Assembly (NCBI GenBank): GCA_002335495.1
Contig: DDBW01000018.1
Location: forward strand, 1 to 7,481
Direction: 5' to 3'
Length of the DNA stretch: 7,481 nt
From: Candidatus Dojkabacteria bacterium UBA2022
GTDB lineage: Bacteria; Patescibacteriota; Dojkabacteria; SC72
A program made the translations under genes and the position numbers. Shown one piece after another: positions 1-6,407 of the stretch (position 1 is the first letter of the stretch; each line of letters opens with the position of its first letter). The notes under the pieces are model-generated. The model worked only from the letters and a program-made list of their open reading frames with translations, was not told the origin of the DNA and made no database searches.

Positions 1-834
1 GGTGATGTTGAAGTTAAGGCCGGGAAAGTTTTCGCAAGAAGCCATGATAACGACGTTGCAACTTCAATACTACTCTCAAATCTTAAACCAACAAATCGTG
101 ATGATTTTGGAATAGTGTATCTATTTACCAAGCATGAAGAGGTATTGCAACAAAGTGCGTATCATATAGCAAAATACAATACATTGGGTATAAATTCCCA
201 AGATATTGTTATAAATACGGAAGCGATGAAGGTATCTCCAATTAGCGAAGTCCCAGAGTTTTCAGAAATATCCTATGCAGATGGTCCCGTTTTAAATATT
301 TCTGAGGCCTCTGGGCTATATACAACTGGGTCGAGAAATTTGGGCGAGAGTTTGATTAATAATATATCGATTTCGCAAAATTTAAAATTGCAAAGAGGTT
401 TGGCAGGAGGCTCCAGTGACGCGCGAGTTTTTTCGCTTTTCAAGCTCACTCCAAATGTTATTACTTTAAATATTCCTAATAAATATAAGCATAACGTTGA
501 CGGGAACTTTGTGCGGTGTGAAGAGGTATATTTAGAAGATATTGAGGTAATAAATAGGATTGTTAATTGCATCGTAGATAGCAAGGAACTCTCTATCTCT
601 TCCACACAAGTGGATATATCACATAGAATACCTGAAGGCATAGTTAAGGATTCTAAGGGACTGTTCAAAAATTTAAATGATCGTCTGGATATTGCTAATA
701 GATCTATAGTCAAACGCGGGTATTATTTCCCATCGTCAGTCTCAGAGTACATGGTTGACACTTTTCTTAAGATTGTCTCTTTTGCAAGTTTCTATCTTAC
801 AAGCGGAAAGGGTAGTGGCTTATCCAAAGATTAA
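1..834 (+). CDS. M42-like zinc metallopeptidase (aminopeptidase), 5'-truncated by the window edge
   Basis: The frame is open from base 1, so only the last 277 residues are visible. The order of motifs matches the catalytic half of M42 (glutamyl aminopeptidase/FrvX-like) enzymes. These are a DN pair at residues 16-17 (family: metal-bridging Asp), HEEV at 45-48 (family: catalytic Glu then metal-ligand Glu), a DGP turn near 94-96 (family GxGP), GGSSDA at about 136-141 (family GGTDA), and YKHN with His164 in the place of the last metal ligand. Family members trim N-terminal residues from peptides in the cytoplasm. Two things are odd. The ligand Asp expected in the strand after HEE appears as Asn (VINTE, about 70-74), perhaps replaced by the Glu two residues on. 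About 85-90 residues also follow the point where M42 enzymes normally end, with no motif I recognise. It lies 19 bp upstream of the Nudix gene, probably co-transcribed. Superfamily assignment is fairly firm; substrate is unknown. An M20-like hydrolase is the alternative. Confidence 0.68.
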   Translation, partial: GDVEVKAGKVFARSHDNDVATSILLSNLKPTNRDDFGIVYLFTKHEEVLQQSAYHIAKYNTLGINSQDIVINTEAMKVSPISEVPEFSEISYADGPVLNISEASGLYTTGSRNLGESLINNISISQNLKLQRGLAGGSSDARVFSLFKLTPNVITLNIPNKYKHNVDGNFVRCEEVYLEDIEVINRIVNCIVDSKELSISSTQVDISHRIPEGIVKDSKGLFKNLNDRLDIANRSIVKRGYYFPSSVSEYMVDTFLKIVSFASFYLTSGKGSGLSKD

Positions 835-853
835 TTTAAACTTGTTAACCGAA

Positions 854-1345
854 ATGAATCAAAGGTTGCATCAAAGTGGTGAGATTAGGCTTGGAGTTGA
901 GTGTTGCATTAAGTATAAGAATAAAATATTGCTTCAAAAACGATCTCCCTCCTCTAAATTCTTTCCTAACTATTTAGCATTTCCAGGTGGTCATATTGAT
1001 GTAGGTGAGGATGCTAAAACTGCATGTGTAAGGGAAGTGATGGAGGAAACCGGAGTTGATATTTCAAACCTGGATGTAAAGTTTATTATTAGCTCTATTA
1101 ATACTCATGTAGATAAACAGGTTGTATGGGTTATCTATGCCTTTAGAGTTGAGCTAGAGGATGAAGTTATTCCGATTAATACTTTAGAAGGTGATTGTGC
1201 CTGGTACGATTTAGATGCGTTGGATTTAAATGAGATTGTACCTCCAGTTCGAGATTATTTTAACGAGTTGATTCGTTCTGTTACTCAAATCTTTACAAGT
1301 GCAATGTATGAAAATGGACTTAAAACAGTTAGTTCCGCCACTTGA
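854..1345 (+). CDS. Nudix (MutT-type) hydrolase
   Basis: A 163-residue protein with a perfect Nudix box at residues 46-68: GHIDVGE, seven residues, then REVMEETGV. This matches G-x5-E-x7-REUxEExGU. In the family the REUxEE glutamates bind Mg2+, and the enzyme cleaves a nucleoside diphosphate linked to another moiety (for example oxidised dNTPs, ADP-ribose or nucleotide sugars). The preceding strand (KILLQKR, 24-30) and FPGG at 43-46 are also typical. The ATG at 854 is preferred because it sits just before the first domain strand. The frame stays open upstream to at least 755, but that stretch overlaps the previous gene and reads as out-of-frame coding sequence. TTG at 842 is a possible alternative. 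No Shine-Dalgarno is visible. The last ~25 residues lie beyond the fold. The gene follows the M42-like gene by 19 bp. Substrate cannot be told from sequence. Confidence 0.9.
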   Translation: MNQRLHQSGEIRLGVECCIKYKNKILLQKRSPSSKFFPNYLAFPGGHIDVGEDAKTACVREVMEETGVDISNLDVKFIISSINTHVDKQVVWVIYAFRVELEDEVIPINTLEGDCAWYDLDALDLNEIVPPVRDYFNELIRSVTQIFTSAMYENGLKTVSSAT

Positions 1346-1373
1346 CTGTGACATACTCTGATATATGTATAAT
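1342..1373 (+). promoter_or_regulatory. Putative promoter of the sigma/anti-sigma unit
   Basis: A perfect TATAAT lies at 1368-1373, and TTGACT (5 of 6 to consensus) lies at 1342-1347, overlapping the Nudix stop codon. The spacer is 20 bp, longer than the usual 16-18. A second candidate -35, GTGACA at 1348-1353, gives only 14 bp. The TATAAT is therefore the convincing part. Initiation about 7 bp downstream of it would leave a leader of roughly 20 nt before the TTG start at 1400. An ECF-type promoter used for autoregulation could also lie here, but I cannot recognise one. Confidence 0.45.
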
Positions 1374-1399
1374 CCGGATAAAATTGGTACTGTTCAAAT

Positions 1400-1906
1400 T
1401 TGAATAATAAGCTCCTTAATAAAAAGTGGGAGAAGATCTCGAGTATATATAAAGAAAATGTGGATGATCTATACCGATTTGTATACTCCAAAACCTACAA
1501 CAAACATCTTACAGAAGATGTAGTGAGTGATACTTTCTACACCCTTCTTGATGTAATTGATAGTTATGATGAGAGTAAAAGTAAAGTTAGAACATTCCTT
1601 TTCGGCATAGCTTTAAATAAGCTAAGGCAGAAATGGAGCTCTAAGAAGTATAGGCATGTTCCAATTGATGAAGATATTCTTGAACATACTCCCTCTATTA
1701 GTAAGAAGCGAGATAGTTCTTTGGTTAAAAAGGTTTACGGTGCTTTAAATGCACTGCCTGAAAAGTACCGTCAGGTCATTACCTTACGCTTTACAATGTA
1801 TAAAAGCATTAAGGATACAGCTAAAGAACTGGGTACTACAGTTACAAATGTAACTACAATACAAAATAGGGCCCTAAAAAAATTAAGAGAAAAGATAAAT
1901 GAATAA
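1400..1906 (+). CDS. ECF-type (sigma-70 family) RNA polymerase sigma factor
   Basis: A 168-residue two-domain sigma factor. The sigma-2 domain spans about residues 21-80: DDLYRFV, then TEDVVSDTF in region 2.1-2.2 (core binding), then RTFLFGIALNKLRQKW, matching the WLxxIAxNxxRDxxR signature of regions 2.3-2.4 that opens the -10 element. A linker of about 28 residues follows. Sigma-4 spans about 108-166, with ALNALPEKYRQVITLRF and a helix-turn-helix at about 136-160 (SIKDTAKELGTT, then NVTTIQNRALKKLR) that would read the -35 element. The length is typical of ECF factors, with no sigma-1 or sigma-3. The TTG at 1400 is the only plausible start: an in-frame TAA lies at 1379 and no ATG or GTG comes between. 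No Shine-Dalgarno is visible. Its last 8 bases overlap the start of the next gene, the usual arrangement for a sigma/anti-sigma pair. The inducing signal and target promoters are unknown. Confidence 0.9.
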   Translation: MNNKLLNKKWEKISSIYKENVDDLYRFVYSKTYNKHLTEDVVSDTFYTLLDVIDSYDESKSKVRTFLFGIALNKLRQKWSSKKYRHVPIDEDILEHTPSISKKRDSSLVKKVYGALNALPEKYRQVITLRFTMYKSIKDTAKELGTTVTNVTTIQNRALKKLREKINE

Positions 1907-2654
1907 CAAAGTTAGTGAAAAACAAATAATAGAAGAGTTGGTACTAAGTAGTAGTTACCCAGTACCTCAGGATTTTAAAGCCAATCTTGAAGCCTCTTTA
2001 AAGAATAAATTAATTGGAAGTAGATTTAATATGAAGAAGTTACTAATTGGAGGAATTTCTCTCCTAAGTTTAACTCTCGCGGCAGCCTTTGCATATACAA
2101 CATATTTTACAAAGCCAGTAGCAGATTATGATAAGGTAGAGGTCGCTTTGAAAGATCAAGATACCAATGACAGTGGTGATGCCTCAATGGGAATGAAGTT
2201 AGCTGTTGATGATCACGATAGTCTTTCAAGTGCTCAAAATGTACTTAAGTTCACAATGCTTAAACCTGCTGAGGTGTTAGAAGGTAAATTGGCCAGAATT
2301 CAAACGGCAAGAACCTTTGACGGGAGTAAATCTGATGCTTTGTATGTGACATTCGCTAAAGATGGAGAGTCATATTTTAAAGTCGCTCAGATGGCTATGG
2401 ATAAAGAGAATTACAGTGTCCCTACCGATGCAACCAAGGTTGAGTTAAATGTAGCAGGTGAGACAGTTAACGGTTATTACATAAAGTATGAACCAGTTGA
2501 TATTGATCCTAACTCAGAAGCTGCTCTCTATGAAGGCGATATTGAGCCTGTTAGAGGAGCTATCTCTTTCTACTATAACGGAGTTGCTGTTGAAGTATCC
2601 GAGATGGGTAAGTTATCAAAAGATAATTTAATCGCAATAGTAGAATCAATGTAA
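1899..2654 (+). CDS. Single-pass membrane protein, probable anti-sigma factor
   Basis: A 251-residue protein with about 46 hydrophilic N-terminal residues, one transmembrane helix at about 47-68 (LLIGGISLLSLTLAAAFAY) and about 180 residues predicted outside the membrane. Basic KK at 46-47 just before the helix favours N-in topology. This is the architecture of membrane anti-sigma factors, where the cytoplasmic part holds the sigma factor. The ATG overlaps the sigma gene stop (ATGAATAA), indicating translational coupling. I see no HxxxCxxC zinc anti-sigma motif. The cytoplasmic part has the pattern of a short helix, a PVPQDF turn and a second helix, common just before the membrane helix in such proteins. 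The C-terminal stretch (ISFYYNGVAVEVS ... LSKDNLIAIVESM, 222-251) resembles the end of DUF4367/LolA-RseB-like sensor domains. Role is inferred from gene order and topology rather than from a clear family match. An intrinsic terminator follows 22 bp after the stop. Confidence 0.68.
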   Translation: MNNKVSEKQIIEELVLSSSYPVPQDFKANLEASLKNKLIGSRFNMKKLLIGGISLLSLTLAAAFAYTTYFTKPVADYDKVEVALKDQDTNDSGDASMGMKLAVDDHDSLSSAQNVLKFTMLKPAEVLEGKLARIQTARTFDGSKSDALYVTFAKDGESYFKVAQMAMDKENYSVPTDATKVELNVAGETVNGYYIKYEPVDIDPNSEAALYEGDIEPVRGAISFYYNGVAVEVSEMGKLSKDNLIAIVESM

Positions 2655-2676
2655 TTGGTTACTACTTGTGACAAAC

Positions 2677-2703
2677 AAAGGAGCGGTATATCCGCTCCTT
2701 TTT
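2677..2703 (+). terminator. Rho-independent terminator after the sigma/anti-sigma unit
   Basis: A perfect 10-bp stem, AAAGGAGCGG (2677-2686) paired with CCGCTCCTTT (2692-2701), has a 5-nt loop TATAT and a T run at 2699-2703. It begins 22 bp after the stop at 2654, so it closes the transcript started near 1370. It also shows that the downstream gene needs its own promoter, and that the open frame across this hairpin is not coding. Confidence 0.9.
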
Positions 2704-2763
2704 GTTATAGAAATACACCTCTCAAGATGTTACTATAAAATAGCTAATATTATTGCATTCTAT

Positions 2764-3414
2764 ATGGATAGGAATAAGGTTATTTTATCTGTAGTCCTCA
2801 ATGTTATTCTCTTTCTTGCAACAGCGTATCTGTTATATTTCAGAGTAGTAACTGTAAAATCCGACGAGTATAAGCTTGAGAACTTTGAAAGCTTTGCCGA
2901 TGTCGTGTGTGAAGATTTGAAGAGTAAAGGAAATACAGGTAGTTACTTATACAAATGGTGTACAGATCAAAGAATTACCAACGAACAGGAAAATGAAGCT
3001 AAGCAGCTTACTCAAACTTGTACATCTACATTCTACGGTATAGATATAAAGCATACGGATAAGTGGAACTGTGTAAGTGCTAATAATACTGTAGTTATAA
3101 AAAATAGTACCTCCGGAATTGTAATGAATATCTCGAATGCAGGAAGAGGTCTTTTTTGTATCGATGGATTTGACGATGGATGTAAAGAAACTCCTTTCCT
3201 AGAGACTGAGCTAACTTCTCTCGCAATGTATGAGTCTACAAGCTCTGGTTTAAAAGGAGAAATATTTGGAACTTTCCCTGGGCTTTCCCAGAAGGGCTCT
3301 ATTCCCTATATCTCTATCCAGTTTAGTACTGATAAAAAGATAGGGGAGTTAACAGAGGTGCAAAAGAATGAGATTAGAGAGATAATAAAAGGAATTACAT
3401 TAAGAGGGGAGTAG
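2764..3414 (+). CDS. Membrane-anchored six-cysteine protein of unknown function
   Basis: I do not recognise this family. From the ATG at 2764 it has 216 residues. A short basic N-terminus is followed by a transmembrane helix at about 6-28 (VILSVVLNVILFLATAYLLYF), and then about 185 residues that should lie outside the cell. There is no lipobox or clear cleavage site, so it looks like an uncleaved signal anchor. All six cysteines are in the outer part (49, 66, 86, 103, 132, 140), an even number that suggests three disulfides. The middle is rich in short hydrophobic strands (NNTVVIKN, SGIVMNIS). The frame extends upstream to a GTG at 2668, but that would read through the terminator hairpin, so the ATG is preferred. 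No Shine-Dalgarno is seen. TATAAA at 2734-2739 could be its -10, with no good -35. Being next to the sigma/anti-sigma unit, it may be a regulated envelope protein; this is inference only. Confidence 0.75.
   Translation: MDRNKVILSVVLNVILFLATAYLLYFRVVTVKSDEYKLENFESFADVVCEDLKSKGNTGSYLYKWCTDQRITNEQENEAKQLTQTCTSTFYGIDIKHTDKWNCVSANNTVVIKNSTSGIVMNISNAGRGLFCIDGFDDGCKETPFLETELTSLAMYESTSSGLKGEIFGTFPGLSQKGSIPYISIQFSTDKKIGELTEVQKNEIREIIKGITLRGE
3404..3411 (+). promoter_or_regulatory. Shine-Dalgarno site of the reductase remnant
   Basis: A purine run GAGGGGAG ends 5 bp before the ATG at 3417, inside the last codons of the preceding gene. It is the only convincing Shine-Dalgarno in the window and supports 3417 as the original start of the broken reductase. 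The gap between the genes is 2 bp, so they were probably co-transcribed. Confidence 0.5.
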
Positions 3415-3416
3415 GG

Positions 3417-4306
3417 ATGAAAATTGTAAAAACCATTTCAGGTAAAGAACTTTCAAAAGTAGGTATAGGTTCATACGGAATAGGCGGAAGAGCTCATCGT
3501 TACGTTGGTGAAGTTGATCATAACTCCGATCGTGAATATATCGACGCTTTGATTAATCAGTTTAATGTTGGGTATAACTTTACTGAAATCTCTGCCGCAA
3601 TTGCTGGAGGAAAGAGTGCGGATTTATTTGTTAAGGCTATGAAAGAGTCTTTCCAGAAGTTGGCATCGTGATGTTGAAACGATGGAAAAACTCTTCTCTA
3701 CAGAATGTTTCGATTCCACCCTTATTACTCTCTCGTTCATAGTTAAGTTTGGAGAAGTTAAAAGTTTTTAAGCTTATTAATTCTCTCTTGCAATCTGGAA
3801 GAACGAAATATATTAGCCTCTCCAATTCAAATCTACAGACGATTCAGAGATTTAAAAAAGAGTTTGGCGATCTTTTCTATGCTCATGAAGCTCATTTAAG
3901 CTTTGAGATAAGGGAAAATCAGGATAAAGGGATCTTTTACCTGTGTGACGATCTTGGAATTCAAAATGTAATATGGAGGCCTTTAAGAGAGAATAAAACG
4001 GTAGGATATAATTGGCCACTTCTTGTTGAACTATCAAGTAAGTACGGTAAAACCCAAAATCAGATTGTATTAAACTGGATGGCACATAGGGGATATAAAA
4101 TTGAAGTTATGTCTAAGTCGCCAGAGCACATTAAGGAAAACTGGGATGCAACACTTTTTGAAATGGATGATGATGATTACCAAAAGATGAATGAGCATAG
4201 AATTGATGGTTACACATACCCAAAGGTTGATTGGAATAAAACGGGTGAGGGTATAAGCGTTTCTGTGTTACCGGATAAGTTTGAAGAGAATTATGTAAAG
4301 CCTTAG
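3417..4306 (+). pseudogene. Aldo/keto reductase remnant, frameshifted and internally deleted
   Basis: Three pieces in three frames read as one aldo/keto reductase (TIM-barrel NAD(P)H oxidoreductase) family protein. Piece 1 (3417 to about 3660, stop TGA at 3669) has the N-terminal KVGIGSYGIGGR strand and the NVGYNFTEIS...GGKSADLFVKAMKES region. Piece 2 (about 3661-3759, next frame) reads HRDVETMEKLF then FDSTLITLSFIVKFGE, matching the helix and strand before the family's IH motif. Piece 3 (about 3758-4306) has GRTKYISLSNSN (family GKxRxIGVSN), IWRPLREN, and KYGKTQNQIVLNW...SKSPEHIKENWDA, the cofactor-side C-terminus. Between pieces 1 and 2 the strand that normally carries the catalytic Lys is missing, perhaps 15-25 residues. 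Catalytic Asp and Tyr of the DTAxxYG motif read Glu and Ile, and the catalytic His position is not His, so the lineage may have lost reductase chemistry before the frame broke. In-frame TAG at 3740 and the lack of a ribosome site argue against independent translation of piece 3. Confidence 0.8.
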
Positions 4307-4311
4307 AACTT

Positions 4312-5826
4312 TTACTCCTGCCTCACTCTCACCAAGTATTTATCTTCGTAGAAAGTAAATCTCTCTTCAGGAAGCAGCAATACTTTATCTGGTTTGAACT
4401 TATCGACAAAATCAGGCATATGGCTGACCAAAATAATAGTCCCTTTATAGTGGTTTAAAGATTCTAAAAGAATATTTTGGGACTTGGGATCTAAGTATGT
4501 AGTAGGCTCGTCCATCAGAAGCACGTTATTATTCTGAGTCATTAACTTCGCTAATGCTAATCTTGTCTTCTCACCTCCTGAAAGAGTTCCTACTTTCTGA
4601 TCAAGTCTCTCGTCCGAGAACAGGAACATAGAGAGAATCTCCATAATCCTTTTTCTTCCTAACTCAGAGGCTTTAGTGTCTTTCAAAAAGTTATTGATCA
4701 AACTATCACTATAATCAAGTCCATCCAATTCCTGTGCGTAGTACCCTAAGTCTACGTTATACCCGAACTTATATGTACCACCGTCTTGTTTTAAATTCCC
4801 AGATAGTATTTTGAGCAGTGTTGTCTTTCCGATACCATTTCTACCCACTACAATCACTCTCTCTCCTCTAGTTATCTCCATGTTTATATCTTTTAGTACT
4901 TGCTTCTCTCCAAAATTTTTGTGTAGATTTTTAACCGTTAGAACATTTAAACCACTTGTCCTCTCTGCAGTGAACTCTATTCTCATCTTTCTTGATTTCG
5001 TATTTATTACTTTCTTCTCCTGCTCTAGTACCTTTTTCTGCTCAAGAGCTTTATTTAAAATCTTGGCAGATCTAATCTTTTCCGCAGCAGATTTTCTACC
5101 GGCTAAAGTTTGAGCCGTTTCGATCATTTTGTTTACCTTCTTCTCTTGATTCTTTAGCGCCTTTACCAACCACTCACTCTGTCTCTCCTTAAACTTAAGG
5201 AACTGATCATAATTGCCGTTGAAGCTCTCTACCTTATGCGTAATCTCGTTTAAGTACCAAATCCTGTCTATGGATCTATTCATTAATCTGAGGTCGTGTG
5301 AGACAACTAGGACGGCATTGGGGTAGTCGGAGAGATATCTCATTAACCATTCGGCAGTGGGAATATCTAGGAAGTTAGTAGGCTCATCTAAAACCAGAAG
5401 ATCTGGTTGTTGAGTTATGATTGCTATTAATTCAATCTTAATTTTCTGTCCTCCAGATAGGGAGCCGAAAACATCCTCTGGAGTTTTCTCCCCCACATTC
5501 ATAAAGTTCATGTACTTTGAAATCTCCCATGCTTGTAGATCCAAGCCTTTTTCTAAAACTAGGTACTCTTCAATGGTTAACGCATCGTATTTATTTGAGT
5601 CTATATTTTTCTTTATCTCTTGCTCTAAGTATGCGATTGATGATCTGCTCAAAATAGCTCCTTTATCGGGTTCGTTAATACCGGTTATTATTTTAAGCAG
5701 GGTTGATTTACCGGCCCCGTTTACTCCTACGAGTCCAATTTTTTCCCCCTTGTTTATCACAAGGTTTATGTCATCTAGTATGAGTCTATCGTCAATTGTA
5801 TATGTAAGGTCTTTTATTTGTACCAC
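4312..5826 (-). CDS. ABC-F family ATPase (ribosome-associated translation factor type)
   Basis: A 504-residue protein with two ABC ATPase domains in one chain and no membrane segments, which defines ABC-F. Domain 1: Walker A GVNGAGKST at 34-42, signature LSGGQ at 123-127, Walker B LLVLDEPT at 143-150, switch His177. Domain 2: Walker A GRNGIGKTT at 328-336, signature LSGGE at 415-419, Walker B VLLMDEPT at 435-442, switch His469. Both catalytic Glu are present (148, 440). A charged Lys/Glu-rich linker at about 215-285 should form the coiled-coil P-site tRNA interaction arm. Family members (EttA, Uup, YbiT, resistance proteins) bind the ribosomal E site and act on stalled or initiating ribosomes. 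I cannot place this one in a subfamily. The start is GTG at 5826-5824, with promoter elements so close that the mRNA may be almost leaderless. It converges on the reductase remnant with a 5-bp gap and no terminator between them. Confidence 0.93.
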   Translation of the reverse strand: MVQIKDLTYTIDDRLILDDINLVINKGEKIGLVGVNGAGKSTLLKIITGINEPDKGAILSRSSIAYLEQEIKKNIDSNKYDALTIEEYLVLEKGLDLQAWEISKYMNFMNVGEKTPEDVFGSLSGGQKIKIELIAIITQQPDLLVLDEPTNFLDIPTAEWLMRYLSDYPNAVLVVSHDLRLMNRSIDRIWYLNEITHKVESFNGNYDQFLKFKERQSEWLVKALKNQEKKVNKMIETAQTLAGRKSAAEKIRSAKILNKALEQKKVLEQEKKVINTKSRKMRIEFTAERTSGLNVLTVKNLHKNFGEKQVLKDINMEITRGERVIVVGRNGIGKTTLLKILSGNLKQDGGTYKFGYNVDLGYYAQELDGLDYSDSLINNFLKDTKASELGRKRIMEILSMFLFSDERLDQKVGTLSGGEKTRLALAKLMTQNNNVLLMDEPTTYLDPKSQNILLESLNHYKGTIILVSHMPDFVDKFKPDKVLLLPEERFTFYEDKYLVRVRQE

Positions 5827-5837
5827 GAAGCGATTTT

Positions 5838-5865
5838 ATCATATTTTGTTCACAAAAGACTGCAA
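5838..5865 (-). promoter_or_regulatory. Putative promoter of the ABC-F gene
   Basis: On the minus strand, TTGCAG (complement of 5860-5865) and TATGAT (complement of 5838-5843) are 16 bp apart. Both fit sigma-70 boxes (4 of 6 and 5 of 6). The -10 ends 11 bp before the GTG start, so transcription would begin only about 4-6 nt upstream of translation and leave no room for a Shine-Dalgarno. The element occupies most of the 48-bp gap shared with the divergent NYN gene. Confidence 0.5.
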
Positions 5866-5874
5866 AAATAGAAT

Positions 5875-6390
5875 ATGAGTAAAAAAGTAATTTATGCATT
5901 TATCGATGCTCAGAACTTACATCTAGCGTTTAAATATTCTAACAGGGATCTGGATTTTAGAAAGTTTAGAATATTTCTTTCTCATAAGTTTCGTGTTCAA
6001 TGTGCTTATCTGTATATAGGTTATATTCCTACTCATATAAAGTTATATAAATTTTTGGAAAAGTCGGGGTTTATTTTAAGGTTTAAACCTGTTGTTATAA
6101 ATAAAATGGGAGTAGTAAAGGGGAATGTGGATAGTGAGATTATTGTTGATGCTCTATGGCATAAGTACCAGGAGTATGATCAGGCTATTTTCGTATCTGG
6201 GGATGGGGACTATGTCCCTTTATATTCAGTTCTAAGAAATAAACATAAGTTAGGCAAAATAATTGTCCCAAGCTATAAAACTATGTCTAGCTTACTAAAA
6301 GACTTTAGCTCATACATATACAATTTAGAGTGGAATAAGAAGGTTTTAAAAGAAAGCGGGGGGCGTGCACCTAATCCACGTAGAAACTAG
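5875..6390 (+). CDS. NYN domain protein (LabA/DUF88-like), predicted RNase
   Basis: A 171-residue single-domain protein with the acidic motifs of the NYN/PIN-like fold. These are FIDAQNL at 9-15 (Asp11, Asn14), KGNVDSEIIVDA at 82-93 (Asp86), and FVSGDGDYVPL at 106-116 (Asp110, Asp112), which together form the metal-dependent ribonuclease centre in the family. LabA-like NYN proteins are common and often multicopy in CPR genomes; their RNA targets are mostly unknown. Length fits the family. The ATG at 5875 starts four residues before the first strand (VIYAFID). No Shine-Dalgarno precedes it. The last ten residues (GGRAPNPRRN) are basic, Gly/Pro-rich and probably disordered, and their DNA forms the left part of a G-rich hairpin. 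The gene is divergent from ABC-F and lies 107 bp upstream of RuBisCO on the same strand. A functional link to RuBisCO is not shown. Confidence 0.88.
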   Translation: MSKKVIYAFIDAQNLHLAFKYSNRDLDFRKFRIFLSHKFRVQCAYLYIGYIPTHIKLYKFLEKSGFILRFKPVVINKMGVVKGNVDSEIIVDALWHKYQEYDQAIFVSGDGDYVPLYSVLRNKHKLGKIIVPSYKTMSSLLKDFSSYIYNLEWNKKVLKESGGRAPNPRRN

Positions 6391-6403
6391 GCTCGTGTCC
6401 CCC
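6358..6403 (+). terminator. GC-rich hairpin at the NYN gene 3' end, possible weak terminator
   Basis: Six G (6358-6363) can pair with five C (6399-6403), closing a roughly 35-nt region. Inside it, CGTG (6364-6367) can pair with CACG (6377-6380), or that CACG with CGTG (6394-6397), so two exclusive inner folds exist. The structure spans the NYN stop codon at 6388-6390. No T run follows, so termination would be inefficient or need another factor. A role in mRNA 3'-end stability or in read-through to RuBisCO is equally possible. Confidence 0.35.
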
Positions 6404-6407
6404 TCAT

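Noticed and set aside
273..713. Minus-strand frame opposite the M42-like gene
   Set aside because: The plus strand carries ordered M42 motifs. The minus reading has no recognisable domain.
755..853. Nudix gene starting at ATG 755
   Set aside because: This would overlap the preceding coding region by 80 bp, and the added residues look like an out-of-frame reading with no domain content.
1285..1491. Small minus-strand frame spanning the Nudix end and sigma start
   Set aside because: It overlaps two well-supported plus-strand genes and has no domain or ribosome site.
1347..2673. TGTGACA shared at 1347-1353 and 2667-2673 as a sigma-specific promoter motif
   Set aside because: It is seven bases only, and the second copy abuts the terminator stem with no matching -10 at a consistent distance. 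Chance is likely.
2668..2763. Upstream in-frame extension of the six-cysteine protein to a GTG start at 2668
   Set aside because: It reads straight through the strong terminator hairpin at 2677-2703 and places an odd polar stretch before a clean signal-anchor helix. The ATG at 2764 fits better.
3749..4306. C-terminal reductase half as an independent gene starting at TTG 3749
   Set aside because: It begins in the middle of the AKR barrel, has no ribosome-binding site, and is simply the last piece of the frameshifted gene.
5846..5874. Plus-strand promoter TTGTTC-17 bp-TAGAAT for the NYN gene
   Set aside because: The boxes and spacing look good, but the -10 abuts the ATG at 5875, so transcription would start after the start codon. 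Only a later start codon would rescue it, and that would cut into the first NYN strand.
4811..5878. Plus-strand frames (4811-5113 and 5417-5878) opposite the ABC-F gene
   Set aside because: Both are antisense to clear ABC motifs, and the low-complexity Phe/Ser-rich translations are typical of shadow frames.
6358..6403. Possible tRNA or small structured RNA in the G-rich segment
   Set aside because: It is only about 46 nt, overlaps the NYN stop codon, and has no T-arm or anticodon-arm pattern.
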